A stretch of DNA of 64,000 nt from NCBI GenBank assembly GCA_959606905.1, contig CAUHML010000006.1, positions 1-64,000 of the forward strand. Reading direction: 5' to 3'. The notes under the pieces are model-generated. The model had not been told where the DNA came from. It worked only from the letters and a program-made list of their open reading frames with translations, and ran no database searches. The position numbers and the translations under genes are program-made. Positions 7,907 through 16,086 of the stretch are shown in pieces; position 1 is the first letter of the stretch; every line of letters begins with the position of its first letter. This DNA is from an uncultured Bacteroides sp. Its GTDB lineage: Bacteria; Bacteroidota; Bacteroidia; Bacteroidales; Bacteroidaceae.

Positions 7907-10900
7907 TTAATTATTGAAAGTCATTTGGAAACCAACATTAAAGACGCGTTGTGTCGGGTATTTCAAACCACTACCACCGCCTTGTTCCGGATCCCATAAA
8001 TCAAACTTGGAGAATGTCAACAGGTTAGAACCGCTGATATAGAAACGCATTCTCTTAAATGTATACCCGAGCTCCATATTTTTCAGTTTCAAGAACGAAC
8101 CGTCACGCATCCAATAATCGGAAGTACGGCCGGAGTTACCGGGATTCGTATTATTCAAACTTGTCTTACGGGTCAAACGCGGATATTTTGCATCCACATT
8201 CTGATTAGTCGGTGACCATCTGTCGTTTGCCACAAACTGCAACACATTACGCAGTGAATTGTCTCCGAAAGGATGGAATCCACTCATAAACAAAGAAGTT
8301 TTCGCTACTCCCTGGAAAAAGAAAGAGAAGTCCCAGTTCTTATATTTGAACGAAGGTCCGAAACCATATACGATTTCAGGAACAGTCGGATTTCCAATCC
8401 ACGTCCAGTCGTCCACATCCACGATATCATCTCCATAACCATGCATATTTGAGACATTGAGATATTTAATATCACCGGCTCCCAATGTAGATCCCATTTG
8501 TTGATTGTAACGGTCTATTTCAGCCTCATCCAAGAACAATCCATTTGACAAATATCCCTGGCTCACATTAGCACTCTGACCCACTTTTGACTGAAAAGCA
8601 TATTTAGGAGCTTCGTCATATTTAGTAATCTCATTGTGCGCATAAGTAAACGTTCCTTTAAAGTTCATATAGAAATCCTTGCTGAACGCCTTGTTGTAAT
8701 CAATCGAAAGGTCGAGTCCCTGGTTTTTCATCTCGGCAAGATTACCGAACACATCAGTATTTCCGGTTCCCAAATATGTAGGAATAGTTCCTTTTTTCTG
8801 GAATATATCTCTACGGGTCTCACGGAAAATGTCAACAACAATGTTCAGGCTGTTCAATAATTGCAAGTCAATACCCAGATTGATCTTTTCTCCTACCTCC
8901 CAAGTGATGCTATTGTTTTCATAGCGGGTGTAAACAGGTCCGCTCAATCCATAGTTTTGGTCGATACCGGTAGTAAATCCCTTGCCGGACAAGTTAATTG
9001 TAGGCATATAAATAAATCTTTCGCCACCGATCTGGTCATTACCGACCAATCCCCATGAACCACGCAACTTCATGCTGGTGATGACTTTACGCAAAGGTTC
9101 AAAGAAACTTTCTTCACTGATATTATATCCCAGTGCTATGGAAGGGAAAAATCCCCAGCGATGTCCTTTCGCGAAATTCTCCGAACCGTTATATCCCATA
9201 TTGACTTCCGCCATATATTTTCCATCGTATGCATACGAAAGGCGGCCTGCAAGACCTTGTTTACGTTTAGGCAGAGAATTGATAAGATTGTTACCCGGTA
9301 CATTATTCACGAGTTCATCCTGATTATAAAGCAACATGGCATTTACATCATGTCTTCCGAACGTGCGGTTATAATCTACCATTGCTTCCAGATAAATCCG
9401 GCGATCTCCTGCCGTCTCGTTAGTACTATTCAAGTCAGTCGACACTTCATTACCGACTCTGTTTGTAGTATAGCTATATGAACCATCTTCATTCTGTTCA
9501 TACGATCCCAACAGATATTTATTCCAGCCGGCGCTATATTTATTAATAGACTTCGACCAGTTTTTGAACGTACCCAACGCTTTGAAACGAAGCCCTTTAG
9601 TCAGGAAATCCAATTTCTGTTCAAATTCAAGAGCGGCGATAACCGTACTTTCAAACGTATCATTATATCCCGTAGTCAACTGAGCAACCGGGTTACCCTG
9701 ATAAGCCGTAATCAAACGGTCCGTAGTACCCCATTTCACGTGATTGGTTGTTCCGTCCGGTTCATAGAAAACAGGTGCTTCAACCGGGCTTGAATTCATT
9801 GCATCTGCAAAAATATCATCAATTCCGCGGTTAGGCTCGCGCAAATCACGAAGTTGGACGTTCAATCTTACGGATAACTTTGATGATTTGCTGAGATATG
9901 CGTTGATATTATTCTGGAAGGCATAGCGCATCACATCAATATTATTGTTATAAGAGAAAAAGTCCTTAGAACGGTTCTTCAACATACCCGATTCGTGGTT
10001 GACCGAAATACTTGAGAAATAATCAATCTTCTTTCCACCGCCACGGATGTTAAAGTTAACTTTCTCATTGAAAGCTACATCGTTAAACATCTCATCATAC
10101 CAATTCACATCGGGGAAAACATACGGATTGAGTTTCATACGTGTACCGTTAATCTTGTCCTGACTATACAAAACGTCCGGACTGCCGTCGTTCTTTACAG
10201 CCTCGTTGAACAGTTCCATATACGTAGCTCCGTCCACGAACTTAGGCGTCTTGGTCGGTTGGCTGATTTGTCCCTCTACGCGGAAATTTATAATCGGTTT
10301 ATCCAGGTTTTGTCCGGACTTCGTAGTAACAATCATAACACCGTTTGCACCACGGGTTCCGTACATTGCCGTAGCGGTAGCATCCTTCAAAATGGAGAAT
10401 CCGTCAATAACCTCGGGATCCAAAGCATTCAAATCAGCCGAAGATACCTGTACACCGTCGATGATAATCAGAGGAGACGTAGCCTCACTCAAGGTTGAGA
10501 TTCCTCGAATCCAGAAATCCGACCCGTCTGCACCGGGACGACCTGTACGCTGAACAGCAACCACACCGGATAAACGTCCGGCAAATGAATTGGAAAGATT
10601 CGTTGAAGGGACTTTCAATTCCGCCGGACGGATAGCCTGCACCGAGCCTACCATACTCGCCTTCTTCTGTCCTGTTCCGTAAGCTGTCACCACAACCTCT
10701 TCAAGCGCCTGTGCATCTTCCGACAAATCAATAGCAAGTACTTTGCGGTTGCCTACTTTCACTTCCTTAGCTGTGTATCCCACATACGAAATTTTCAGAA
10801 CATCCTGCGGACCTGCCTGAATCACAAACTTACCGTCGATGTCAGTGATAACTCCCGTTGTGGTACCTACAATAGCGACACTCGCCCCAATGACAGCCTC

Positions 10901-11290
10901 GCCCGTGCGTGCATCCGTCACGACACCCACAATTTCCGTTTTCTTAGCTTGTTGGGCCGATTCCGTTTTACTCACTTTCAGAACAACATCATTGCCTTGA
11001 ATCAGATAAGTGATTCCCGTATTAGCAAATACTTCGTTCAATACCTTATCAATCGGACCCGAACAATTGATATTTTTCAATCGAATGTTTTTCAAATCCG
11101 CCGCATTGTAAAAGAAGACATAATTACTGTTTTTTTCAATGAGCATAATAGCTTCTTTGATTGTAATAGACTGCCCTTTCACCGTGATATGCCCCTGAGC
11201 TCCAAGGACCGTCAACGGATAAAAAAGCAAAACCAGCACGATATACTTGAAATATCGCACGCTACTGTGAAAACTGAGTGATTTTCTCAT
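7907..11290 (-). CDS. SusC/RagA-type TonB-dependent transporter with STN signalling domain, PUL1
   Basis: This is a 1127-residue outer membrane protein. The signal peptide ends near GAQG (about residue 32). An STN domain at ~35-105 (GQSITIKEAIMLIEKNS, then NINCSGPIDKVLNEVF) contacts the FecR periplasmic domain in such systems. It is followed by a carboxypeptidase-D-like beta sandwich (~118-205), the plug (VVVTAYGTGQKK, then IRGISTL, SILKDATATAMYGTRGANGV) and a 22-strand barrel to a C-terminal FQMTF end. The STN domain shows that this transporter also signals substrate to the FecR/ECF sigma pair. It starts 42 bp downstream of FecR1. Confidence 0.95.
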   Translation of the reverse strand: MRKSLSFHSSVRYFKYIVLVLLFYPLTVLGAQGHITVKGQSITIKEAIMLIEKNSNYVFFYNAADLKNIRLKNINCSGPIDKVLNEVFANTGITYLIQGNDVVLKVSKTESAQQAKKTEIVGVVTDARTGEAVIGASVAIVGTTTGVITDIDGKFVIQAGPQDVLKISYVGYTAKEVKVGNRKVLAIDLSEDAQALEEVVVTAYGTGQKKASMVGSVQAIRPAELKVPSTNLSNSFAGRLSGVVAVQRTGRPGADGSDFWIRGISTLSEATSPLIIIDGVQVSSADLNALDPEVIDGFSILKDATATAMYGTRGANGVMIVTTKSGQNLDKPIINFRVEGQISQPTKTPKFVDGATYMELFNEAVKNDGSPDVLYSQDKINGTRMKLNPYVFPDVNWYDEMFNDVAFNEKVNFNIRGGGKKIDYFSSISVNHESGMLKNRSKDFFSYNNNIDVMRYAFQNNINAYLSKSSKLSVRLNVQLRDLREPNRGIDDIFADAMNSSPVEAPVFYEPDGTTNHVKWGTTDRLITAYQGNPVAQLTTGYNDTFESTVIAALEFEQKLDFLTKGLRFKALGTFKNWSKSINKYSAGWNKYLLGSYEQNEDGSYSYTTNRVGNEVSTDLNSTNETAGDRRIYLEAMVDYNRTFGRHDVNAMLLYNQDELVNNVPGNNLINSLPKRKQGLAGRLSYAYDGKYMAEVNMGYNGSENFAKGHRWGFFPSIALGYNISEESFFEPLRKVITSMKLRGSWGLVGNDQIGGERFIYMPTINLSGKGFTTGIDQNYGLSGPVYTRYENNSITWEVGEKINLGIDLQLLNSLNIVVDIFRETRRDIFQKKGTIPTYLGTGNTDVFGNLAEMKNQGLDLSIDYNKAFSKDFYMNFKGTFTYAHNEITKYDEAPKYAFQSKVGQSANVSQGYLSNGLFLDEAEIDRYNQQMGSTLGAGDIKYLNVSNMHGYGDDIVDVDDWTWIGNPTVPEIVYGFGPSFKYKNWDFSFFFQGVAKTSLFMSGFHPFGDNSLRNVLQFVANDRWSPTNQNVDAKYPRLTRKTSLNNTNPGNSGRTSDYWMRDGSFLKLKNMELGYTFKRMRFYISGSNLLTFSKFDLWDPEQGGGSGLKYPTQRVFNVGFQMTFNN

Positions 11291-11332
11291 GCTTTAATTA
11301 ATTTGATTAGACATATGGTTAATAAAAATGGA

Positions 11333-12274
11333 CTAGTATAAAACGATCCGGTCATCCGTCTGCCGGATATTTAGATTCAGGCTGAAACAAATCTTATTCA
11401 GTACCTTGTCCAGAGGCTCATTATAATGAATACTGCCGCTGAATGAGGATTCATCCTTACGTACTCCCTGTAAGAGAATATCAGTATGGTACATCTGGCT
11501 TACGATCTGAATCAATTGAGCCAACGGGACATCCTTGAAATTATATCTCCCGTTTTCCCAACTGATATTAGCGATATTGTCAATTTGCGTTTGTGAATCA
11601 ACCGAGTTGTAAATGAGTTTCTGCAAGGGGCGCATCACCGTTTTTTGCCGGGTAGACGGAACATTAAATTCAATCTTACCTTCAAACAGAGTTATCTCGC
11701 TACGGTGTGCGTCCTCTTGCTTTACCAAAAAACAAGTTCCCTTCACCTCAATAAATGCATCATTTATATATACCTGAAACGTATTTCCCTGATGTTTGCG
11801 TACTTCAAATAAGGAATTTCCTTCCAGCCACACTTTCCTGTCCCGGGCGAATGTTTTTGCATACCGAATCGAACTACCCGGCTGCATCCACACTTTTGTG
11901 CTATCAGGCAACACATATAATTGATTCTTTTCTGCGATTATTTTAATCGTTTTTTCTACTCCCATATCATCGTTTCCGGATAAAAACAGTAAACCGCCTA
12001 TTACTAAGAGGATTACGACAGCAGCAGCCAGTGAGTGCCATAGTTCTATATGAACTAAAGTATCGGATTTGCCTTCACATCTACGTTGGACATTCTTCCA
12101 TATCCTTTTTTTAACTTCCGACTTTATTGGGTCATCTTCAAACTGTTTCCATTGCTTTTTCATCTCGTTTTCTACCGAATTTCTTTTCAGTAGATTCTGT
12201 TTTTCTTCCGGCAATAACTGTTCAACCAGAAGTCTTCTTATTAATGTTTTTCTTTTATCTGTATTTGTTTCCAT
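11333..12274 (-). CDS. FecR-type anti-sigma factor (FecR1), 5' part on an invertible segment
   Basis: This 313-residue protein has an N-terminal cytoplasmic anti-sigma region (residues 1-79), one transmembrane helix (about 82-102, AAAVVILLVIGGLLFLSG), a FecR beta domain (VWMQPGSSIRYAKTF, EVRKHQGNTFQVYI, VKGTCFLV) and a C-terminal DUF4974-type domain (VPLAQLIQIVSQMY, then LDKVLNKICFSLNL). It holds its ECF sigma until the SusC STN domain signals. I chose the ATG at 12274 because it aligns with the FecR3 start; an ATG at 12292 is also open. The codons just before the membrane helix contain a 15-bp invertase-type site (12042-12056) with an inverted copy at 12424-12438, so the anti-sigma domain and promoter can probably be flipped away from the rest of the gene. 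Confidence 0.9.
   Translation of the reverse strand: METNTDKRKTLIRRLLVEQLLPEEKQNLLKRNSVENEMKKQWKQFEDDPIKSEVKKRIWKNVQRRCEGKSDTLVHIELWHSLAAAVVILLVIGGLLFLSGNDDMGVEKTIKIIAEKNQLYVLPDSTKVWMQPGSSIRYAKTFARDRKVWLEGNSLFEVRKHQGNTFQVYINDAFIEVKGTCFLVKQEDAHRSEITLFEGKIEFNVPSTRQKTVMRPLQKLIYNSVDSQTQIDNIANISWENGRYNFKDVPLAQLIQIVSQMYHTDILLQGVRKDESSFSGSIHYNEPLDKVLNKICFSLNLNIRQTDDRIVLY
12038..12060 (+). repeat. Invertase-type inverted repeat, site A (inside FecR1)
   Basis: This is one arm of a 23-bp perfect inverted repeat. The core AGTTCTATATGAACT (12042-12056) fits AGTYYYN4GDACT, the site consensus I recall for the Bacteroides fragilis tyrosine recombinase Tsr0667. It encodes FecR1 residues just before the transmembrane helix. 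Confidence 0.8.
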
Positions 12275-12419
12275 TTCAATTCTGTTCTTCAATAATTGGT
12301 GTTACATATATAAATACACCGCAGCCCGGCTTATCCCTACAAGAAAAAACGATTTTATTTGAAAAAAGATAAGATTTTCCTGTTTTTCCCTTTCTTCTCC
12401 TTCTTTTATCTCCGATTTG
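12061..12419. other. Predicted invertible segment carrying FecR1 anti-sigma domain and promoter
   Basis: The 359-bp segment lies between the 23-bp inverted repeats A and B. In the orientation given it supplies FecR1 codons 1 to about 72 and the candidate ECF promoter, reading leftward into PUL1. Inverted, FecR1 would lose its start and promoter. The anti-sigma codons would instead run across site B and stop at a TAA (12443-12445) directly after the tryptophan codon. No recombinase gene lies in the window, so it would act in trans. Confidence 0.75.
12310..12337 (-). promoter_or_regulatory. Candidate ECF promoter of PUL1 (FecR1)
   Basis: On the minus strand GGGATA (12337-12332) is followed after 14 bases by GTATTTAT (12317-12310). 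The same two boxes with exactly the same spacing occur before FecR3, GH110 and the GH109 gene at 39650. The start codon lies 35 bases downstream. There is no TAnnTTTG box at the usual place, which favours an alternative sigma factor. Confidence 0.6.
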
Positions 12420-12442
12420 CTTTAGTTCATATAGAACTATGG
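12420..12442 (-). repeat. Invertase-type inverted repeat, site B
   Basis: This is the perfect reverse complement of site A, with core 12424-12438. It lies in the FecR1-GH110 intergenic region, outside any gene in the present orientation. The base triplet right after it, in the frame FecR1 would have after inversion, is TAA. Confidence 0.8.
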
Positions 12443-12546
12443 TAAGCCCTCCAGTATATTCTAAGGCATATTCTCACTCATCCGTATAATAATCCGCCAA
12501 AAAGAACGCAAATACTAAAAAATCTTTTTTTTTCAGAGAATAGATA

Positions 12547-12574
12547 GGGATACTGGTTAATTAGTAGTATTTAT
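12547..12574 (+). promoter_or_regulatory. Candidate ECF promoter of GH110
   Basis: GGGATA (12547-12552), then 14 bases, then GTATTTAT (12567-12574). The boxes and spacing match those before FecR1 and FecR3, and the ATG of the GH110 gene is 34 bases downstream. Apart from this and sites A and B, the 12275-12608 interval shows only A/T-rich sequence. Confidence 0.6.
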
Positions 12575-12608
12575 GTAAGAAATAAACATCTAATAAACTA
12601 CAAAACGC

Positions 12609-14456
12609 ATGAAAAACCTCTTGCCATTGAAATCACTCTTATCATTTGCATTATTGGTTTGTTCTACCAACATTTCTGCAAATAAAATTATCTCGGTTTC
12701 TGATTTCGGTTTAAAGCCCGACAGCCGCATCAATGCCGTACCGTTTGTACAAAAAGCAATCAATGCCTGCAAACAACATCCCGGCTCCACGCTTGTCTTT
12801 CCCAAGGGGAGATATGACTTTTGGGCACAGCACGCCATTGAAAGAGATTATCACGAAACGAATACTTACGATGTCAATCCTAAAATCCTTGCCGTACTGC
12901 TGGATCAAGTCAACAACCTGACTATTGACGGCAACGGCTCGGAGTTTATCATGCACGGCCGTATGCAACCCTTCACCTTGGACCGCTGCCAAAACATCAC
13001 CCTGAAAAACTTCTCCGTTGACTGGGAAATCCCTCTAACCGCCCAAGGCACCGTCACTCAATCCACCCCCGACTATATAGAAGTGGAAATCGACACCCGC
13101 CAATATCCTTACATCATAGAAAACAAACGGCTCACCTTTGTCGGCGAAGGTTGGAAAAGCGGGCTGTGGTCTATCATGCAGTTTGACCCTGAAACCCACT
13201 TCGTCCTGCCCAATACCGGCGACAACCTGGGATGGCGCCCTTATGATGCGACAGAGGTAAAACCCGGACTGGTACGCCTCGCCGATCCGAAAAGGGAAGC
13301 CAACAAACGTTTCCCCGCACCGGGCACTATCCTCGTGTTGAGACATAGTACCCGTGACCATGCCGGTATCTTCATCTACCACAGCACGGACACCAAACTG
13401 GAGAATCTGAAGTTATTCCATACCTGCGGATTAGGAATCCTGTCACAATACAGCAAAAATATCGCATTCAACGATGTCCACATCATCCCCAATGCCGCAA
13501 AAGGACGTGTATTAAGCGGACACGACGACGGCTTCCATTTTATGGGATGCAGCGGGCTGCTCAAAATAGAAAATTGCAGCTGGGCCGGATTAATGGATGA
13601 CCCGATCAATATCCACGGAACTTGCTCACGCATCATGGAAGTTCTCTCCCCCACCCGTATCAAATGTAAATTCATGCAGGACATGAGCGAAGGTATGGAA
13701 TGGGGACGCCCGGACGAAATGATCGGATTCATTGAACACAATACAATGCGCACCGTAGCAACCGGAAAAATGAATAAGTTTGAAGCGCTCAACAAGGCCG
13801 AATTTATCATTGAGCTATCCGCCCCGCTCCCTGCCGGAGTAGAGGCCGGATACGTGATAGAAAACCTGACTTGCACACCGGATGCGGAAATACGCAACTG
13901 TCATTTCGGAAGTTGCCGTGCACGCGGCTTACTAGTATCAACTCCGGGAAAGGTCGTTATCGAGAATAACATATTCGAATCAAGCGGTTCCGCTATTTTA
14001 ATTGCCGGAGACGCCAATGCCTGGTATGAATCAGGGGCCGTAAAAGATGTACTTATCCGTAATAATGATTTTCGTTATCCTTGCAACTCTTCAATTTACC
14101 AATTCTGCGAGGCTGTGATTAGTATCGACCCGGAAATACCGACACCGGAACAGAAATATCCCTACCACCGCAATATCCGTATTGTGGATAACACCTTTCA
14201 TCTTTTCGACTACCCGATCCTCTTTGCCCGCTCGGTAGACGGACTGACTTTCTCCGACAACACGCTGATACGTGACACGACTTACCAACCTTATCATTAC
14301 CGCAAGGAAGGTATCACGCTGGAAGCCTGCAAATCGGTAGTCATCTCTAATAATAAGATCGAAGGGGATGTGCTAGGGAGAACCGTTAAATTCGACAGGA
14401 TGAAATCGTCGGATATAAAGATTAGCAAGAATCCTTTTTTCCGAAAATTGAAATAA
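12609..14456 (+). CDS. GH110 alpha-1,3-galactosidase
   Basis: This 615-residue secreted protein has a signal peptide at 1-24 (SALLVCSTNISA). It folds as a right-handed parallel beta-helix, visible in the repeated NCxF/NNxF turns (NITLKNFSVDW, IENCSWAGLMDDPINIHG, IRNCHFGSC, IENNIFESSG, IRNNDFRYPC). Asp307 in HDDGFHF and the pair Asp330-Asp331 in MDDPIN have the spacing I recall for the catalytic acids of characterised GH110 enzymes. The family removes alpha-1,3-linked galactose, including the blood group B cap and linear alpha-Gal epitopes, by inversion. The gene stands alone on the plus strand between two minus-strand PULs but carries the same candidate ECF promoter as FecR1, so it is probably part of their regulon. 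Confidence 0.9.
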   Translation: MKNLLPLKSLLSFALLVCSTNISANKIISVSDFGLKPDSRINAVPFVQKAINACKQHPGSTLVFPKGRYDFWAQHAIERDYHETNTYDVNPKILAVLLDQVNNLTIDGNGSEFIMHGRMQPFTLDRCQNITLKNFSVDWEIPLTAQGTVTQSTPDYIEVEIDTRQYPYIIENKRLTFVGEGWKSGLWSIMQFDPETHFVLPNTGDNLGWRPYDATEVKPGLVRLADPKREANKRFPAPGTILVLRHSTRDHAGIFIYHSTDTKLENLKLFHTCGLGILSQYSKNIAFNDVHIIPNAAKGRVLSGHDDGFHFMGCSGLLKIENCSWAGLMDDPINIHGTCSRIMEVLSPTRIKCKFMQDMSEGMEWGRPDEMIGFIEHNTMRTVATGKMNKFEALNKAEFIIELSAPLPAGVEAGYVIENLTCTPDAEIRNCHFGSCRARGLLVSTPGKVVIENNIFESSGSAILIAGDANAWYESGAVKDVLIRNNDFRYPCNSSIYQFCEAVISIDPEIPTPEQKYPYHRNIRIVDNTFHLFDYPILFARSVDGLTFSDNTLIRDTTYQPYHYRKEGITLEACKSVVISNNKIEGDVLGRTVKFDRMKSSDIKISKNPFFRKLK

Positions 14457-14474
14457 TAAGTTCTGCTACAAAAA

Positions 14475-14482
14475 AGTTTTTA
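14475..14482 (+). repeat. Left 8-bp target-site duplication of inserted MITE
   Basis: AGTTTTTA occurs immediately before the inserted element and again at 14735-14742 immediately after it. The duplicated target is the end of the older MITE-like element. Confidence 0.75.
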
Positions 14483-14734
14483 GGTTCTTCTTCAAATTTG
14501 GTGGTAATTTACCCAGTCGGTGGTATCTCCATTCCCCTCCTTCGGGAAGGAGGGGTGGCTGAAAGCCGGGGTGGTAGGTGGATACACAATGCTGATAATA
14601 ACTGACTTACACATTCACCTACCACCTCCCCCTACGGGGGCTCCTCCTTCCCGAAGGAGGAGAATGAAGAATACTATCGATTATCAAATTATTATTTTCC
14701 TAATTAAGTTTACCACCAAATTTGAAGAAGAACC
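14483..14734. mobile_element. 252-bp MITE with 25-bp perfect terminal inverted repeats
   Basis: The terminal repeats 14483-14507 (starts GGTTCTTCTTCAAATTTGG) and 14710-14734 are perfect reverse complements, and the element is flanked by the 8-bp direct repeat AGTTTTTA. Inside is a strong GC-rich hairpin set (CCTCCTTCGGGAAGGAGG around 14535-14553 and its inverted copy near 14650). It has no transposase, so it is non-autonomous. An 8-bp duplication is typical of several IS families (for example IS1595, ISL3 and IS66); I cannot assign one. It landed inside the left end of another MITE-like element. Confidence 0.85.
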
Positions 14735-14742
14735 AGTTTTTA
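14735..14742 (+). repeat. Right 8-bp target-site duplication of inserted MITE
   Basis: The second copy of AGTTTTTA directly abuts the right terminal repeat of the 252-bp element. Confidence 0.75.
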
Positions 14743-15343
14743 TCGATTTAACTCTCATGCCCTCACTAATAGTCTACATTCCTTTATTCATCAGGGTTGC
14801 AGCTATGAGGGTAACTACAAGAAGTAGCCTGAGGGTAAACAGTTACCTTCAGACCGTATTCTCTGGAGAATTCCCTATACATTTGTTACTAAAAGCATAC
14901 GGGATTAAAACATGAAGCAATAAGGAAGCAGAGAGGTTTACCTTCATTAGCTTGTTTGTCAACCTTCGTTAGCTTATCAGCTAATCCCGGTAAACGGAGA
15001 GGCTAACATTGGTTAGCTGTTGAAGGACAAAGAAGACAAACATAAGTAATCTATATCGTTATTATGATAGACCTTATAGCGTTTCATAAGATATATCAGT
15101 GTTTACCGGCTGTATTATATTGCCGGATAAGCTGTATATAAAGAGATTTATGAGGGTAACTTTTTACTCTCAGGCTGTTCCTTGTAGCAACTCTCATAGC
15201 TGCAACCCTGATGAATAAAGGGATGTAGACTATTAATGAGAGTATGAAGGTAAAATTGATAAAAACTTTTTTCTGGAGTCATCTAAAAATTAGAAGTTGA
15301 GACTACCGATGGACCTCAGGAATATAATCGTGTAACACTTCAT

Positions 15344-15889
15344 CTACCCCATAAATACTATAAACATCGGAAGATTATCTCTAAGGAATTTCAACGCCAT
15401 AGTTATCTGCCGCTCTATCGCTTTCTCGGAAACTGCACATCGTTCCGCTATTTCTTTATTAGTCAAATGTTGTTCCCGGCTCATTTTGAAGATCCGCCGC
15501 CGTTGAGGAGGAAGCTGTTCAATCAACTTATCAATATAGCTTTTTAAATCGGCCGCATCCAACTCATCTTCTATATCGTATGAATTTTCAAGACCTCGCA
15601 GGGCTGTCATTTTAAAATTCAACTCATAAAAATGCCGGCGCGAATAATTAAAGATAATGTTACGGGTAATAATAAAGAGGAAACCGTCAAAGTTCTTGGT
15701 TTCATCAAACATTTCCCTTGATTCCCAAACTTTAACAAAAACATCTTGTACCACTTCAGAAACCTCGAAAGACGAAGTTATATAAAGCTGCGCAAAGTTA
15801 TAGACTTTCAGCCAATAACAGTCATATAGACGCTCAAATGCAATTGTATTTCCAGCCTTTACCTCGGTTAATATCTCTGTTTCATCCAT
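15344..15889 (-). CDS. ECF sigma-70 factor of PUL2/PUL3 (sigma2)
   Basis: This 181-residue ECF sigma factor is paralogous to sigma1. Region 2 is at ~15-90 (YDCYWLKVYNFAQLYITSS, then VVQDVFVKVWES) and region 4 at ~120-170 (LPPQRRRIFKMSREQ, then TNKEIAERCAVSEKAIERQI). The start MDET at 15889 is preferred to MYNM at 15898 because a -7 box lies at 15907-15914, which would put the longer start at or before the transcript start. It sits after the M60 gene of PUL2, as sigma1 does in PUL1. PUL3 has no sigma gene of its own, so sigma2 may serve both PUL2 and PUL3. Confidence 0.88.
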   Translation of the reverse strand: MDETEILTEVKAGNTIAFERLYDCYWLKVYNFAQLYITSSFEVSEVVQDVFVKVWESREMFDETKNFDGFLFIITRNIIFNYSRRHFYELNFKMTALRGLENSYDIEDELDAADLKSYIDKLIEQLPPQRRRIFKMSREQHLTNKEIAERCAVSEKAIERQITMALKFLRDNLPMFIVFMG

Positions 15890-15906
15890 ATTGTACAAAA
15901 ACTATA

Positions 15907-15914
15907 CAAATATA
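15907..15914 (-). promoter_or_regulatory. Candidate -7 box for sigma2
   Basis: TATATTTG on the minus strand matches TAnnTTTG 17 bases before the ATG at 15889. No good -33 box is seen. It parallels the box in front of sigma1. Confidence 0.45.
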
Positions 15915-16011
15915 AAAGAAAAATAGATAAACTTCTATATTATTTGAAAAAATCATGCAAAAACAGGTCTTTTTATTCAAATATCTAAAGATTTTACTTC
16001 CGAAAGAAAGA

Positions 16012-16065
16012 GTGCGGAATAACGGAAAAATCTGTTAACCAGAATATTCTTTCATCATCCCGCAC
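16012..16065 (-). terminator. Hairpin after M60 gene of PUL2
   Basis: GTGCGGA (16012-16018) can pair with TCCCGCAC (16058-16065) over about six to eight bases with one mismatch, followed on the minus strand by a pyrimidine-rich run. It lies between the M60 stop and the sigma2 promoter, like the palindrome in PUL1. Confidence 0.45.
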
Positions 16066-16086
16066 CCTGCACTATTGAAAACTTTT

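Larger units (their letters stand above)
14470..15272. mobile_element. MITE-like element with ~103-bp imperfect terminal inverted repeats, interrupted
   Basis: The left arm (14735-14837) and right arm (15165-15267) are imperfect inverted copies with long identical blocks around GCTGCAACCCTGATGAATAA. The outermost ends AAAAAAGTTTTTA (14470-14482) and TAAAAACTTTTTT (15260-15272) are perfect complements, but the left end is cut off from its arm by a second element. Removing that insertion restores an element of about 543 bp without a coding gene. It fills the gap between GH110 and sigma2. Target duplications of the outer element could not be identified. Confidence 0.75.

Noticed and set aside
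14520..14915. 131-codon open frame in the gap after GH110
   Set aside because: It runs across the boundary of two MITE-like elements and through their hairpins; it has no family resemblance.
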